A DNA stretch of 64,000 nucleotides. Source: Ignavibacteria bacterium. Lineage in GTDB: Bacteria > Bacteroidota > Ignavibacteria > Tepidaquicellales > Tepidaquicellaceae. The first letter of the stretch is position 1, and every line of letters starts with the position of its first letter. This document shows, in pieces, positions 1 to 9,830 of this stretch. The DNA is taken from the NCBI GenBank assembly GCA_026417495.1, contig JAOADD010000040.1:1-64000 (forward strand). Reading direction: 5' to 3'. The notes under the pieces were generated by a model. It ran no database searches, was not told where the DNA came from, and saw nothing but the letters and a program-made list of their open reading frames with translations. Position numbers and translations under genes: made by a program.

Positions 1-1
1 C

Positions 2-169
2 TATAATAAAGCTATTGAATTAAATCCAAATTATGCTCGTGCTTACAAAAACCGTGGGATTGCGTATTATCTTTCAGGAGATAAAGTTGGTGCATGTTTA
101 GATTGGTTAAAAGCATCTTCGCTCGGGGAAACTAACGCAAAGAAATTATATGATATGTATTGTAAATAA
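2..169 (+). CDS. TPR-repeat protein, C-terminal fragment
   Basis: An open frame enters from the left edge and stops at TAA 167-169, leaving the last 55 residues of a protein. The visible part holds one tetratricopeptide-type helix pair: the motif AIELNPNYARAYKNRG is the classic TPR second-helix/first-helix junction, and the frame continues GIAYYLSGDKVGACLDWLKA. It ends in a short tail with one cysteine. TPR proteins are protein-interaction scaffolds, so no specific role can be given without the missing N-terminus. The 299 bases that follow (170-468) are A/T-rich and I see no gene in them. Confidence 0.75.
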   Translation, partial: YNKAIELNPNYARAYKNRGIAYYLSGDKVGACLDWLKASSLGETNAKKLYDMYCK

Positions 170-468
170 AAATTTATTATTTTTTTTAACGAATTTTTTT
201 TAAAAAATTAAGTAAACATTAGTTCATTATTTTTTTGAAAAATTCTCCCCAATAAGGATAAATAAAGAAAGAAAATAAATTTAAAGAAAAATATATAAAT
301 GGGGGATTCATAATAATATGGATTAAAATACATAATATTTGAAAATTCTAAATAACTAATAATCAACATTTAAGTTAACTGTAATAATTCAACTTTTACT
401 ACCGTAAAAATATGCTGATATGATATATTAAATTAATTAATTTGCAAATAAAATAAGCAAAAGAATTT

Positions 469-1182
469 ATGGAAGAAAAAATTATTTATCTAAAAGATAG
501 AAAAATTATCTGTGAAAACACTATTGGAATGTGGTTTGACAGGAGTGAAATTGATTATGATTTTGTGCCTGGTCAGTATGCTTTGATAACATTACTTGAA
601 CCAAAGTATCATGATGCAGAAGGAAATTCACGATTGTTTTCTATTGCAAGTTCACCAACAAGAAAGGATGTTTTGATGTTTGCAACAAGAGCATTGGACT
701 CCGCTTTTAATAAAAATATTCTTGAACTGCCAATAGGAACAAAAGCAACAATAGGAGAGCCAGGTGGAAATACACCACTACATAAAGATACAACAATACC
801 AGCAGTATTTTTGATAGGAGGAATTGGAATTACACCTGTTAGATGTATGGTGGAATACTCCGTACTGGAGAAACTACCATATAAAATGTACCTTTTCTAT
901 GGAAATAAAAGAAAGTCCTTAATGGCATTCTATGATGAATTTGTAGAATGGGCAAAGATAAAACCTGATTTTAAATTTATTCCCGTCGTTGAAGAGCCCG
1001 AAGAAGATTGGCAATATGAAAAAGGAATAATTACTGAAGAAATGATAAAAAAATACTTAGATAACTTTTCAGAACCAATATTCTATATAGTGGGACCACC
1101 ACAAATGGTGGACGCAATGGAAGCAATATTATTAAAGAATAATGTAAATCCCGAAAAAATAAAACTAGAAAGGTTTGGATAA
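469..1182 (+). CDS. Ferredoxin-NADP reductase-like FAD/NAD(P)H oxidoreductase
   Basis: 237-residue soluble flavoprotein of the ferredoxin reductase fold. Seen: an N-terminal FAD-binding barrel (about 1-100) with the flavin motif RLFSIASSP, then an NAD(P)-binding half with GGIGITP near residue 120 and the C-terminal signature YIVGPPQMV before a terminal ERFG. No 2Fe-2S cluster or globin domain is attached, so it is the minimal reductase module, moving electrons between NAD(P)H and an unidentified partner. The methyltransferase start overlaps its stop by one base (TAATG), which indicates translational coupling. The exact substrate cannot be told from sequence. Confidence 0.85.
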   Translation: MEEKIIYLKDRKIICENTIGMWFDRSEIDYDFVPGQYALITLLEPKYHDAEGNSRLFSIASSPTRKDVLMFATRALDSAFNKNILELPIGTKATIGEPGGNTPLHKDTTIPAVFLIGGIGITPVRCMVEYSVLEKLPYKMYLFYGNKRKSLMAFYDEFVEWAKIKPDFKFIPVVEEPEEDWQYEKGIITEEMIKKYLDNFSEPIFYIVGPPQMVDAMEAILLKNNVNPEKIKLERFG

Positions 1183-1934
1183 TGAATTCAATAGAGAGAT
1201 TTAATAATAGAGTTAATTATTATTTAAAATATAGACCATCTTATCCTGCTAAAATTATTGATATATTGAAAGAAGAAATAGGGTTTAATGAAACTTTTGA
1301 TATTGCAGATATTGGTTCGGGTACGGGACTTTTATCGAAGTTGTTTGTAAATTTAGGAAATATAGTTTATGGTGTAGAACCAAATGATGAAATGAGAGAA
1401 GCTGCAGAGAAAATATTTTCAGAAAATTACAACTTTATCAGTATAAAAGGAACTGCTGAGAACACAACTTTGGCAAATGAATGTGTAGATTTAATAACAG
1501 CTGCTCAATCTTTCCATTGGTTCAATACAGAACAAGCAAAAAACGAATTCAAAAGAATTTTAAGAAAAAACGGATATGTGGTGATAATATTTAATGTGAG
1601 AAAAAACAATACACCATTTATGAAAGCATATAACAATTTACAGGAAAATATGAATTCAGATTATAAACAAGTTAGATTAGAAAATGTAAAAAGGAAGCAT
1701 ATTTCAGAGTTTTTTAATGGCAAGAAGTTTATAGAAAGACATCTTGAAAATTCTCAGGAACTTGATTTTCCTTCTCTAAAAGGCAGGTTGCTTTCCTGTT
1801 CCTATGTACCACTTACAGGACAGGAAAATAAAAGGGTGATAAAAGAACTTAAATCTATATTTGATAAATATAACAAAAAGAACAAAGTGACTATTGAATA
1901 TCAAACTAAAATTTATATTGGTAAATTACATTAA
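1182..1934 (+). CDS. Class I SAM-dependent methyltransferase
   Basis: 250 residues. The N-terminus (RFNNRVNYYLKYRPSYP) is typical of the type-11 methyltransferases that begin with a 'Y-x-KYRPSYP' element. It is followed by SAM motif I, IADIGSGTGLLSK, and a post-I acidic residue in YGVEPNDEM. The motif AAQSFHWF is also common in this subgroup. It would transfer a methyl group from S-adenosylmethionine to a small or macromolecular substrate that I cannot identify. It is coupled by a one-base overlap to the reductase upstream and lies 16 bases before the hydrolase gene, so the three are probably one transcript. Confidence 0.85.
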   Translation: MNSIERFNNRVNYYLKYRPSYPAKIIDILKEEIGFNETFDIADIGSGTGLLSKLFVNLGNIVYGVEPNDEMREAAEKIFSENYNFISIKGTAENTTLANECVDLITAAQSFHWFNTEQAKNEFKRILRKNGYVVIIFNVRKNNTPFMKAYNNLQENMNSDYKQVRLENVKRKHISEFFNGKKFIERHLENSQELDFPSLKGRLLSCSYVPLTGQENKRVIKELKSIFDKYNKKNKVTIEYQTKIYIGKLH

Positions 1935-1950
1935 TTTAAATATAATCTAA

Positions 1951-3357
1951 ATGAAATTTTTCATTAAAGCGATATTATTTACTACAGTTCTCACTTCTAT
2001 AACATTCGGGCAACAATTAGAAAAGAAATGGGAGGGGAAAATTTTACTGAGTAATTTTGAATTTGACATAATTGTAAATTTTATAAAAAGTGATACAGGT
2101 TATTCAGGAACTATAGATATAATTCAACAAGGTGCAAAAGATTTGCCACTTGCGAATATTTTTTATAATTATCCAGAAATAAAATTTGAACTTCCAACAT
2201 CCTTTGCAACTGCATATTTTAGTGGCAGTTTTATAAATGTAGATTTAATTGAAGGAGAATTTCTTCAAGGTGGCGTGAAAGGTACTTTTAATTTAAAACC
2301 TTATATTGAAAAAGTAGAAATTAAAGAGGAACTTCCCTATCAGGAAGAGGAGATTACTTTTACAAATGGTAATAACATTTTTTCTGGAACATTGACAATA
2401 CCTAAAACAGTAGGGAGACATCCTGCCGTAGTATTAATTACAGGCAGTGGAGCACAGAATAGAGATGAAGAAATTGTAGGATTCAAAATTTTTAGAGTTA
2501 TTGCAGATTTTTTAACAAGAAATGGAATTGCAGTATTAAGATACGATGACAGAAATTTTGGTAAATCTAAGGGCACATCTGTAGATTCATCCACCACAGA
2601 AGATTTTGCTTATGATGTTATTGAAGCAGTAAAATATCTCCAATCCAGAAATGATATAAATCCAACGCAAATAGGATTGTTAGGGCATAGTGAAGGAGGA
2701 ATAGTTGCTCCACTTGCAGCAACTAAATATCCTGACATTGCTTTTATTATTTTAATGGCAGGAACAGGCGTTAAAGGAAAGGAAATTATACTTGAACAGA
2801 CACGAGCAATAATGAAAGCAAATGGCGAGACAGAGGAAAAAATAAATGAAGCAACGGATTATATGAATAGATTATTTAAGGCATTAGAAACTGGAGAAGG
2901 AATGGAAGAGCTTGAGAATATAATAAAAAAGCAAGCAGCAGAATATTATGAATCATTACCTGAGGAGCAAAAATCAACAATAAAAGATAAAGACGAATAC
3001 ATTGATTTAATGTTAAAATCTCGCTTATACCCATTCAAGACCAGATGGATGAGATTCTTTTTAGAATTTGACCCCAAAACAGCACTTGAAAAAGTTAAAT
3101 GTCCCACTCTTGCAATATTTGGAGAATTAGATTTACAAGTATTGAAATGGCAAAACGAGAAACCAATTGAAGAAGCTTTAAAGAAAGCGGGAAATAAAAA
3201 TTATGAGATAAAAACATTTGAAAAAGCAAATCACCTTTTTCAAGAGGCAATAACAGGCAGTCCTTCCGAATACGCAAAACTGAAAAAAGAATTCGTTAGC
3301 GGGTTTCTTGAATATATAACAAACTGGATTTTAAAATATACATCACAAACAAGATAA
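1951..3357 (+). CDS. Secreted alpha/beta hydrolase (serine esterase/peptidase-like)
   Basis: 468 residues with a Sec-type signal peptide (hydrophobic 5-18, cleavage near FGQ). Residues about 25-120 form a beta-rich N-terminal domain; the alpha/beta hydrolase fold follows. The catalytic triad is visible: Ser247 in the nucleophile elbow GHSEGG, Asp394 in FGELDLQV and His428 in KANHLFQ. The strand ITGSGAQNRDE near residue 165 should supply the oxyanion hole. It probably hydrolyses esters or short peptides in the periplasm or outside. It ends four bases before tryptophanase, so the two are likely cotranscribed. The substrate is unknown. Confidence 0.85.
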   Translation: MKFFIKAILFTTVLTSITFGQQLEKKWEGKILLSNFEFDIIVNFIKSDTGYSGTIDIIQQGAKDLPLANIFYNYPEIKFELPTSFATAYFSGSFINVDLIEGEFLQGGVKGTFNLKPYIEKVEIKEELPYQEEEITFTNGNNIFSGTLTIPKTVGRHPAVVLITGSGAQNRDEEIVGFKIFRVIADFLTRNGIAVLRYDDRNFGKSKGTSVDSSTTEDFAYDVIEAVKYLQSRNDINPTQIGLLGHSEGGIVAPLAATKYPDIAFIILMAGTGVKGKEIILEQTRAIMKANGETEEKINEATDYMNRLFKALETGEGMEELENIIKKQAAEYYESLPEEQKSTIKDKDEYIDLMLKSRLYPFKTRWMRFFLEFDPKTALEKVKCPTLAIFGELDLQVLKWQNEKPIEEALKKAGNKNYEIKTFEKANHLFQEAITGSPSEYAKLKKEFVSGFLEYITNWILKYTSQTR

Positions 3358-3361
3358 AAAT

Positions 3362-4768
3362 ATGAAATCATTTTTAGAACCATTTAGAATAAAGACTGTA
3401 GAAAGCATTAGAGTTACTTCCCGAGAGGAACGAGAAGAAATTCTAAAAAAAGCATTTTACAACACTTTTCTAATTCCAGCTGAAAATGTTCTAATAGATT
3501 TATTAACCGACAGTGGAACATCCGCAATGAGTGCAAAGCAATGGGCGGCTTTAATGGATGGTGATGAATCCTATGCTGGTGCAAGAAGTTATTATAAATT
3601 TGAAAAAGTTGTGAAGGATATATTCGGTTTCAAATATATTTTACCTGTTCATCAAGGTAGAGCTGCTGAGAGAATATTATTTACAATGGTGTTAAGTAAA
3701 ATTGATTCAAGTGGAAGATACATAAATGATGGTCAAGGTAAATATATTCCAAGCAATAATCATTTTGATACAACTCGTGCCAATATTGAATTCAATGGAG
3801 CAGAAGCAATTGACCTTGTAATTGAAGAAGGTAAGAAACCTGATGTGGTACACCCCTTTAAAGGAAATATGGATATTGAAAAACTCAAACGATTTATAAA
3901 AGAAAAAGGATGTGAAAATATCCCTATATGCATGTTAACAATTACAAACAATACTGGGGGTGGTCAACCTGTATCAATGGAAAATATAAGAGAGGTAAGT
4001 AAAATTTGTAAAGAGAATCGAATACCATTTTTCCTTGATGCTTGTAGGTTTGCAGAGAATGCATATTTCATAAAGACACGTGAAAAGGGTTATGAGAATA
4101 AATCTATAATAGAGATATGTAATGAAATGTTTTCTTATGCAGACGGTTGCACAATGAGTGCGAAGAAAGATGCATTTGCAAATATAGGTGGCTTTATTGC
4201 TATGAATGACGATGATTGGTATATTAAATGTAGAAATTTATTGATTATCACTGAAGGATACATAACATATGGTGGGCTTGCGGGAAGAGATATGGATGCT
4301 ATTGCTCAAGGATTAATTGAAATTCTTGATGAAAATTATTTAAAATATAGGATAGAGTCCACAAAATACATAGGTGAAATGTTGTTAGAAAATGATATTC
4401 CTATAATTAGACCAGTTGGAGGACATGCAATTTATATAGATGCAAAAACATTTTTACCCCATATCCCTGCGAATCAATTTCCTGCGCATTCCTTAACTTG
4501 TGAATTATACCTTACAGGAGGAATAAGAGCGGTAGAAATTGGAAGTGTTATGTTTGGAAAGTATGATGAAAATGGCAATATGATTCCAGCGGATATGGAA
4601 CTTGTAAGACTTGCAATACCAAGAAGGGTCTACACAAAAAGTCACTTTGATTATTTAGTTGATATTTTAAAAGAGATAAAAAAATATAAAGATAAAATCA
4701 AAGGATATAAAATAATAGAAGAACCAAAATTTCTCAGACATTTCACCGCAAAATTCAGTCCTATTTAA
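3362..4768 (+). CDS. tnaA: Tryptophanase (tryptophan indole-lyase)
   Basis: 468-residue PLP-dependent beta-eliminating lyase, the normal length for tryptophanase and tyrosine phenol-lyase. The Schiff-base lysine lies in SAKKDA (K268/K269). Three positions that separate the two enzymes read as tryptophanase: Asp136 in HFDTT, Ile393 in VEIG (arginine in tyrosine phenol-lyase), and His460 in LRHFTAKF (phenylalanine in tyrosine phenol-lyase). It should split L-tryptophan into indole, pyruvate and ammonia in the cytoplasm. There is no tnaB permease or recognisable tnaC leader beside it; its upstream neighbour is a secreted hydrolase. The class is certain, the tryptophan specificity very likely. 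Confidence 0.92.
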   Translation: MKSFLEPFRIKTVESIRVTSREEREEILKKAFYNTFLIPAENVLIDLLTDSGTSAMSAKQWAALMDGDESYAGARSYYKFEKVVKDIFGFKYILPVHQGRAAERILFTMVLSKIDSSGRYINDGQGKYIPSNNHFDTTRANIEFNGAEAIDLVIEEGKKPDVVHPFKGNMDIEKLKRFIKEKGCENIPICMLTITNNTGGGQPVSMENIREVSKICKENRIPFFLDACRFAENAYFIKTREKGYENKSIIEICNEMFSYADGCTMSAKKDAFANIGGFIAMNDDDWYIKCRNLLIITEGYITYGGLAGRDMDAIAQGLIEILDENYLKYRIESTKYIGEMLLENDIPIIRPVGGHAIYIDAKTFLPHIPANQFPAHSLTCELYLTGGIRAVEIGSVMFGKYDENGNMIPADMELVRLAIPRRVYTKSHFDYLVDILKEIKKYKDKIKGYKIIEEPKFLRHFTAKFSPI

Positions 4769-4800
4769 AATAAATTTTCATTAATTTATAAAACAAAAAA

Positions 4801-7353
4801 TTGAAACTACAACAGAAAATAATACTACTGATTGGTGGAATTACACTTGTATTTATTGTAGGGCTTATTCTTTTATGGAATATAGAAAAGACAAAATTTG
4901 ACCTTTCTTCACAGGATAGACAATTAGAAAGAAAAAATTTATTGTACATAACAGTAGAATTATTAGGTAGAAATTTAGAACAATTTGCTTTTGATTATAG
5001 CTTCTGGGATGATATGTGCGATTTTGTTAAAACTAAAAATCCAAAATTCGCTCACGAAATGATAGAAACGGGGGTAAATACTTACAACTCAAATTGCATT
5101 TGGATATATAATGACAATTTTGAAATGGTATATTCGTTTAATAATTTAAAGAGTAATGATTTATTAAGCTTCCCTTATGATAAAGATATTTTAAAGAAAC
5201 TTTTTGAAAAAAATAAATTTAACCATTTCTATTTTATAACTACAGAGGGGGTAATGGAGGCAAGAACAGCACCGATACAACCTTCTTCTGATATATACAG
5301 ATTATCAGAGCCGCAAGGATATTTAATAATAGGCAGATTGTGGAATAACACGGTTATTGACCAAATCATGAAATTAACAACTTCTAATATATATTTAGAT
5401 AGAGCAATTAATGTAACATCAGATACAATAATACAACACAATAATGTTTATAAAATATATAAATCATTAAAAGGTTGGGATGGTAAAGCGATAATTAATC
5501 TAGTATCTGAAGTTGAATTCCCCTACTTAGAGAAAGCAAAACAAAACTTAGAAACACAAATAATATTATTATTTGCTTTTACATCAGTAATACTATTATC
5601 AATAGTAATATTTTTCTTAAAATATATTAATAAACCGTTTAAACATTTAGAGAGAAGTTTATCAGATTCGAATCCAGAATATATTAAAGATTTAACTTTA
5701 CAAAAAGATGAATTTGGTATCATTGCAAAGTTAATATCAGAATTTTTCTCACAAAAAAGACAACTTGAAAAAGAAATTGAAGAGCGTAAAAAAATAAATG
5801 CAGAACTGGCAGAGTCCGAAAGAAGAATTAGAGATATACTAACGAATTTAAATCTAGCAGCATTAATACTTGATGTAAATGGTAATGTGGTTTTTTGTAA
5901 CAATTTCTTATTGAAAATAACGGGATGGACAAAAGAAGAAATAATAAATAAAAATTGGTTTGAAAACTTCCTCCCAGAAGATGAAAGAAGCAAAGTTTGG
6001 GAGATGTTTAATAGTAATATAAAAAATGGTACAATTATTTCACATTTTGAAAACGCAATTTTAGATTTTACTGGAAGAAAACGAATAATTTCCTGGAATA
6101 ATACAATACTAAAAGATATAAATGGAGATATAATTGGTGTAGCAAGTATCGGAGAAGATATTACAGATAGAAAAGAAGCTGAAGAGAATTTGCGAAAAGC
6201 AAAAGAACAAGCGGAAAGTGCAAATAAAGCAAAATCGGTTTTCCTTGCTAATATAAGCCATGAATTGCGAACACCACTCGTTGGTATACTTGGATTCGCA
6301 GAAATTTTAATGAATAAATCAAAGGACCATTTATCCAAAGAAAAGGCAAAATTCATTTATGAAAATGGGAATAGATTATTAGAAACTTTAAATGCATTAC
6401 TTGACCTTTCCACAATAGAAGCGAATAAATTAGAAGTAAATTTGAAACCTGTAGAAGTAAATTCATTGATATCGGATGTAAAAAAACTATATGAGGAATT
6501 AGCAAAGAGAAAAAACCTACACTTGAAATTATACTCTACAAAGAAAAAAATTTATTCTATTACAGATGAAAGACTATTAAGACAAATTCTGAATAACTTG
6601 TTAAGCAATGCAATTAAATATACTGAAAAAGGAGAAATAACAGTTTCAACATATATAGAGAAAGGTGATTGGATATCAATTAAAGTAACTGATACAGGAA
6701 TTGGAATACCAAAGGAATATCAGTCAGTTATTTTTGAACCTTTCAGGCAAGTAAGTGAGGGTTTATCAAGACAATATGAAGGAACAGGACTTGGGCTATC
6801 TATTACAAAGCATTTTGTAGAAGCAATTGGAGGAACAATTTCTTTATCAAGTGAAGTTGGCAAGGGCTCTACTTTTGAAGTAAAAATACCTGCCTATAAA
6901 ATTGATGAATCCGATTCTGAAATCTATAAAGAAGAATTAATTAGAGGAGCTGATATTCGCGAAAAAGAATTAGAAAATTATAAATCTATAAAAATACTGG
7001 TCGTAGAAAATGATGAATCAACGATTGAATTATTTAATTCTATCTTATCAGAATACTTTCAAGTCGAAACAGTTGATAGTGGAACAGAAGCAATTGAAAA
7101 ATGTAAAATAAGTAATTATGATATAATTTTAATGGACATAAGTTTAAAGAAGGATATGAACGGTATCGAAGCAAAAGAACAAATTAGAAAAATAAATAGT
7201 TTTAAAGATGTGCCAATTATTGCTGTAACAGCGCATGCTATGAGAGAACAAAAGGAAGAATTATTGAAAAAAGGGTTCTCTTATTACATAGAAAAACCTT
7301 TTAGGAGTTATGAACTTCTGGATACAATTTTAAATATACTTCAGAAAAAATAA
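4801..7353 (+). CDS. Hybrid sensor histidine kinase (CHASE4-PAS-HisKA-HATPase-REC)
   Basis: 850 residues from a TTG start. Order: membrane helix about 5-25; extracytoplasmic CHASE4-like sensor (about 45-245, with FWDD near residue 62); second helix about 251-272; HAMP-like linker and coiled coil to about 340; PAS domain about 340-455; HisKA with phospho-acceptor His487 in ISHELRTP; HATPase with N box LLSNAIKYT, DTGIGIP and GTGLGLS; C-terminal receiver with Asp779 in LMDISL and the late lysine in IEKPF. It senses an outside signal and relays phosphate internally to its own receiver. No DNA-binding partner is adjacent, so the output is unknown. Confidence 0.93.
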   Translation: MKLQQKIILLIGGITLVFIVGLILLWNIEKTKFDLSSQDRQLERKNLLYITVELLGRNLEQFAFDYSFWDDMCDFVKTKNPKFAHEMIETGVNTYNSNCIWIYNDNFEMVYSFNNLKSNDLLSFPYDKDILKKLFEKNKFNHFYFITTEGVMEARTAPIQPSSDIYRLSEPQGYLIIGRLWNNTVIDQIMKLTTSNIYLDRAINVTSDTIIQHNNVYKIYKSLKGWDGKAIINLVSEVEFPYLEKAKQNLETQIILLFAFTSVILLSIVIFFLKYINKPFKHLERSLSDSNPEYIKDLTLQKDEFGIIAKLISEFFSQKRQLEKEIEERKKINAELAESERRIRDILTNLNLAALILDVNGNVVFCNNFLLKITGWTKEEIINKNWFENFLPEDERSKVWEMFNSNIKNGTIISHFENAILDFTGRKRIISWNNTILKDINGDIIGVASIGEDITDRKEAEENLRKAKEQAESANKAKSVFLANISHELRTPLVGILGFAEILMNKSKDHLSKEKAKFIYENGNRLLETLNALLDLSTIEANKLEVNLKPVEVNSLISDVKKLYEELAKRKNLHLKLYSTKKKIYSITDERLLRQILNNLLSNAIKYTEKGEITVSTYIEKGDWISIKVTDTGIGIPKEYQSVIFEPFRQVSEGLSRQYEGTGLGLSITKHFVEAIGGTISLSSEVGKGSTFEVKIPAYKIDESDSEIYKEELIRGADIREKELENYKSIKILVVENDESTIELFNSILSEYFQVETVDSGTEAIEKCKISNYDIILMDISLKKDMNGIEAKEQIRKINSFKDVPIIAVTAHAMREQKEELLKKGFSYYIEKPFRSYELLDTILNILQKK

Positions 7354-7432
7354 TTATTATTTAATAGATAGTTATTTAGTGGGTTAAATACTTTCTTAAA
7401 AAACATATTTTGATTAGTATACCTATAGAATA

Positions 7433-8581
7433 ATGATTGAAACAAAGCGACATATTGAAAAAACAGTACTTGTTTGCTATTCAAATAGAAAATTGCAAAA
7501 GCACTTTCATACTTACGAGTCTCTTTATGAATTAAAATTACTTGCAGAAGCTGCAGGAGCAAATGTAGTCAAATTTTTCTTTCAAGAAAACGATACATTT
7601 GACCCAAGGTATATGATAGGAAAGGGAAAGGTAATTGAAATTGCAAACTATGTACAGGAAAACAATATTGAATTAATAATTTTTGAAAATGAATTATCAT
7701 ATACTCAATTAAGAAATCTTGAACAAGTAATAAAATGCAAAATTATTGATAAATCGAATCTTATTCTTGATATCTTTGCAACAAATGCAAAAACAGCACA
7801 AGCAAAACTGCAAGTCGAATTAGCTCAATTGGAATATTTATTACCCCGCTTAACAAAACAATGGACTCACCTTTCTAAACAATATGGAGGTATTGGTACA
7901 AAAGGACCAGGTGAAACACAAATAGAAACCGACAGAAGGTTAATAAAAAGAAGAATTTCTGTGTTAAAAGAAAAATTAAAAAAAATTAGCACACAACAAA
8001 TTATACAATCTGACAAGCGAAAAAATTTCATTCGCATTTCAATAGTAGGATACACAAACTCAGGCAAATCAACAATATTAAACCTTATTACAAAATCAAA
8101 TGTTTTAGTAGAAAATAAACTGTTCGCAACTCTGGATACATCAACGAAAGCATTATATATAAAAGAATCTGAAAATAACAATTATACTAAAGTATTAATA
8201 TCTGATACCGTAGGTTTTATTAAAAATTTACCACATCATTTAGTGGAATCTTTTAAATCTACTTTATCAGAAGTTGTAGAGTCTGATATATTACTAAATG
8301 TAACTGATATTTCAAATCCAAATTTCGAAGAACAAATGGCAGTTGTTAAAGATACACTAAATGAAATAAATGCTGGAAATAAGTTAATTATAAATGTTTT
8401 TAATAAGATTGATTTACTAAACAACAGGAATATAATTGAGTCTGTTAAGAAAAATTATTCTAACGCTGTTACAATATCGGCTCTTAAAAAAACAAATATT
8501 GATACACTTTTGCACGAAATAAAAAAACAGGTATTTTATATCAAGGAAAATAGAAAGAAATATTACTCCCATAATACTTAA
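7433..8581 (+). CDS. hflX: Ribosome-associated GTPase HflX
   Basis: 382-residue GTPase. An N-terminal HflX domain (about 1-160) ends in the family signature GPGETQIETDRR, followed by a helical linker and a G domain with P-loop GYTNSGKST (about 206-214), G3 DTVGF and G4 NKID. HflX binds the 50S subunit and splits stalled or stressed ribosomes. It lies 13 bases before ispH on the same strand, so they probably share a transcript. Length is slightly below E. coli HflX because the C-terminal extension is short. Confidence 0.95.
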   Translation: MIETKRHIEKTVLVCYSNRKLQKHFHTYESLYELKLLAEAAGANVVKFFFQENDTFDPRYMIGKGKVIEIANYVQENNIELIIFENELSYTQLRNLEQVIKCKIIDKSNLILDIFATNAKTAQAKLQVELAQLEYLLPRLTKQWTHLSKQYGGIGTKGPGETQIETDRRLIKRRISVLKEKLKKISTQQIIQSDKRKNFIRISIVGYTNSGKSTILNLITKSNVLVENKLFATLDTSTKALYIKESENNNYTKVLISDTVGFIKNLPHHLVESFKSTLSEVVESDILLNVTDISNPNFEEQMAVVKDTLNEINAGNKLIINVFNKIDLLNNRNIIESVKKNYSNAVTISALKKTNIDTLLHEIKKQVFYIKENRKKYYSHNT

Positions 8582-8594
8582 TCTTTATAGAAAG

Positions 8595-9830
8595 ATGAAA
8601 AACTTTAAAAAGTCATCTCTTTATGAAAGTTCATTTATAACTAATATTAAAAGATATAGAAATTATAAAGACCGAAATAAAAAGGATTTTTCACCAACGA
8701 GGTTAAATTTAGGAACTATTGAACTTATAATTCCGAGACATTTTGGATTTTGTTTCGGTGTAGAAAATGCATTGGAAATAATACATAAAGCAATTGAGGA
8801 AAACCCAAATAGGAAAATATATTTACTTAGTGAAATAATACATAATCCATTGGTGAATGAAGATTTAAAAGCAAAAGGAATTAAATTTATTTTTAATACA
8901 GAGGGTATCCAAAACATAGATTGGGCAGAATTAAATAAGAATGATGTGATTGTTATTCCAGCATTTGGTACAACATTAGAGATAGAAAATAAAATTAATC
9001 AATTAGAGCTATCTAAATATGTATACGACACAACCTGTCCTTTTGTAGTAAAGGTTTGGTCTAAAGCTGAAGTGCTTGGGAAACAGGGATATACAATTGT
9101 TGTACATGGAAAGTATAATCATGAAGAGACAAGAGCAACTTTTTCACACAGTAAACAATATGCACCAACAATAATTATAAGAGATATTGAAGAGGTAAAA
9201 GTATTATGCGATTTTATATTAAATGAAAACTTTAATGATAAATCAGGGTTAGAAAAATTTTATAAATATTTTGAAAACAAATACTCAGAAGGGTTTGACC
9301 CAATAAAACATCTAACTAAACTTGCTGTAGTAAATCAAACAACTATGTTAGCCACAGAAACGAAAGAAATATCAGAATATATTAAAGCCACTTTAATAAA
9401 GAAATATGGAGAGGATAATATAAATAAACATTTCGCTGATACTAGAGATACATTATGTTATGCTACTCATCATAATCAAAAATCAATTATTGAAGTACTT
9501 AAATCAGATGCTGATTTTGCAATTGTTATCGGTGGTTACAACAGTTCGAATACAACTCATATAGTAGAATTATGTGAAAAAAAATTACCAACATATTTTA
9601 TTTCTTCAGAAAAAAATTTAATCTCAAAAACTATTATCAAACATTTTGATATACACAAAGCAGTAGAAATAGAAACACACAATTTTATCCCAAACAAAGA
9701 GCGATTAAAAATAATACTGACAAGCGGAGCATCTTGTCCAGATTCATTAATAAATAAAGTTTTAGAACGATTATTATCTTTCTTTCCTAATATAAAATTT
9801 TCAGATAATATTGAAAATATGTTAATTTAA
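8595..9830 (+). CDS. ispH: 4-hydroxy-3-methylbut-2-enyl diphosphate reductase (IspH), long form
   Basis: Last enzyme of the MEP isoprenoid pathway, a 4Fe-4S enzyme making IPP and DMAPP. The three cluster cysteines are visible: Cys53 in GFCFGVENA, Cys148 in TTCPFV and Cys381 in SGASCPDS. Other family motifs are EIIHNP, GKYNHEET and GGYNSSNTTH. At 411 residues it is the longer cyanobacterial/plant-like form, compared with about 315 in E. coli, with an insert around residues 195-250. The stop overlaps the 3' end of the convergent mntP gene by four bases. A polyprenyl synthase that would use its products lies near 52 kb. Confidence 0.95.
   Translation: MKNFKKSSLYESSFITNIKRYRNYKDRNKKDFSPTRLNLGTIELIIPRHFGFCFGVENALEIIHKAIEENPNRKIYLLSEIIHNPLVNEDLKAKGIKFIFNTEGIQNIDWAELNKNDVIVIPAFGTTLEIENKINQLELSKYVYDTTCPFVVKVWSKAEVLGKQGYTIVVHGKYNHEETRATFSHSKQYAPTIIIRDIEEVKVLCDFILNENFNDKSGLEKFYKYFENKYSEGFDPIKHLTKLAVVNQTTMLATETKEISEYIKATLIKKYGEDNINKHFADTRDTLCYATHHNQKSIIEVLKSDADFAIVIGGYNSSNTTHIVELCEKKLPTYFISSEKNLISKTIIKHFDIHKAVEIETHNFIPNKERLKIILTSGASCPDSLINKVLERLLSFFPNIKFSDNIENMLI

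Noticed and set aside
170-468. Weak inverted CCCC/GGGG pair at about 245-308
   Set aside because: The arms are about 50 bases apart and match only over five bases.
3362-4768. Tyrosine phenol-lyase instead of tryptophanase
   Set aside because: The positions that would be Arg and Phe in tyrosine phenol-lyase are Ile393 and His460 here, as in tryptophanase.
5523-6356. Minus-strand open frame of 277 codons
   Set aside because: It lies entirely under the histidine kinase gene. Its residue pattern (Ser/Phe/Ile-rich) is what the reverse strand of AT-rich coding DNA gives, with no domain motif.
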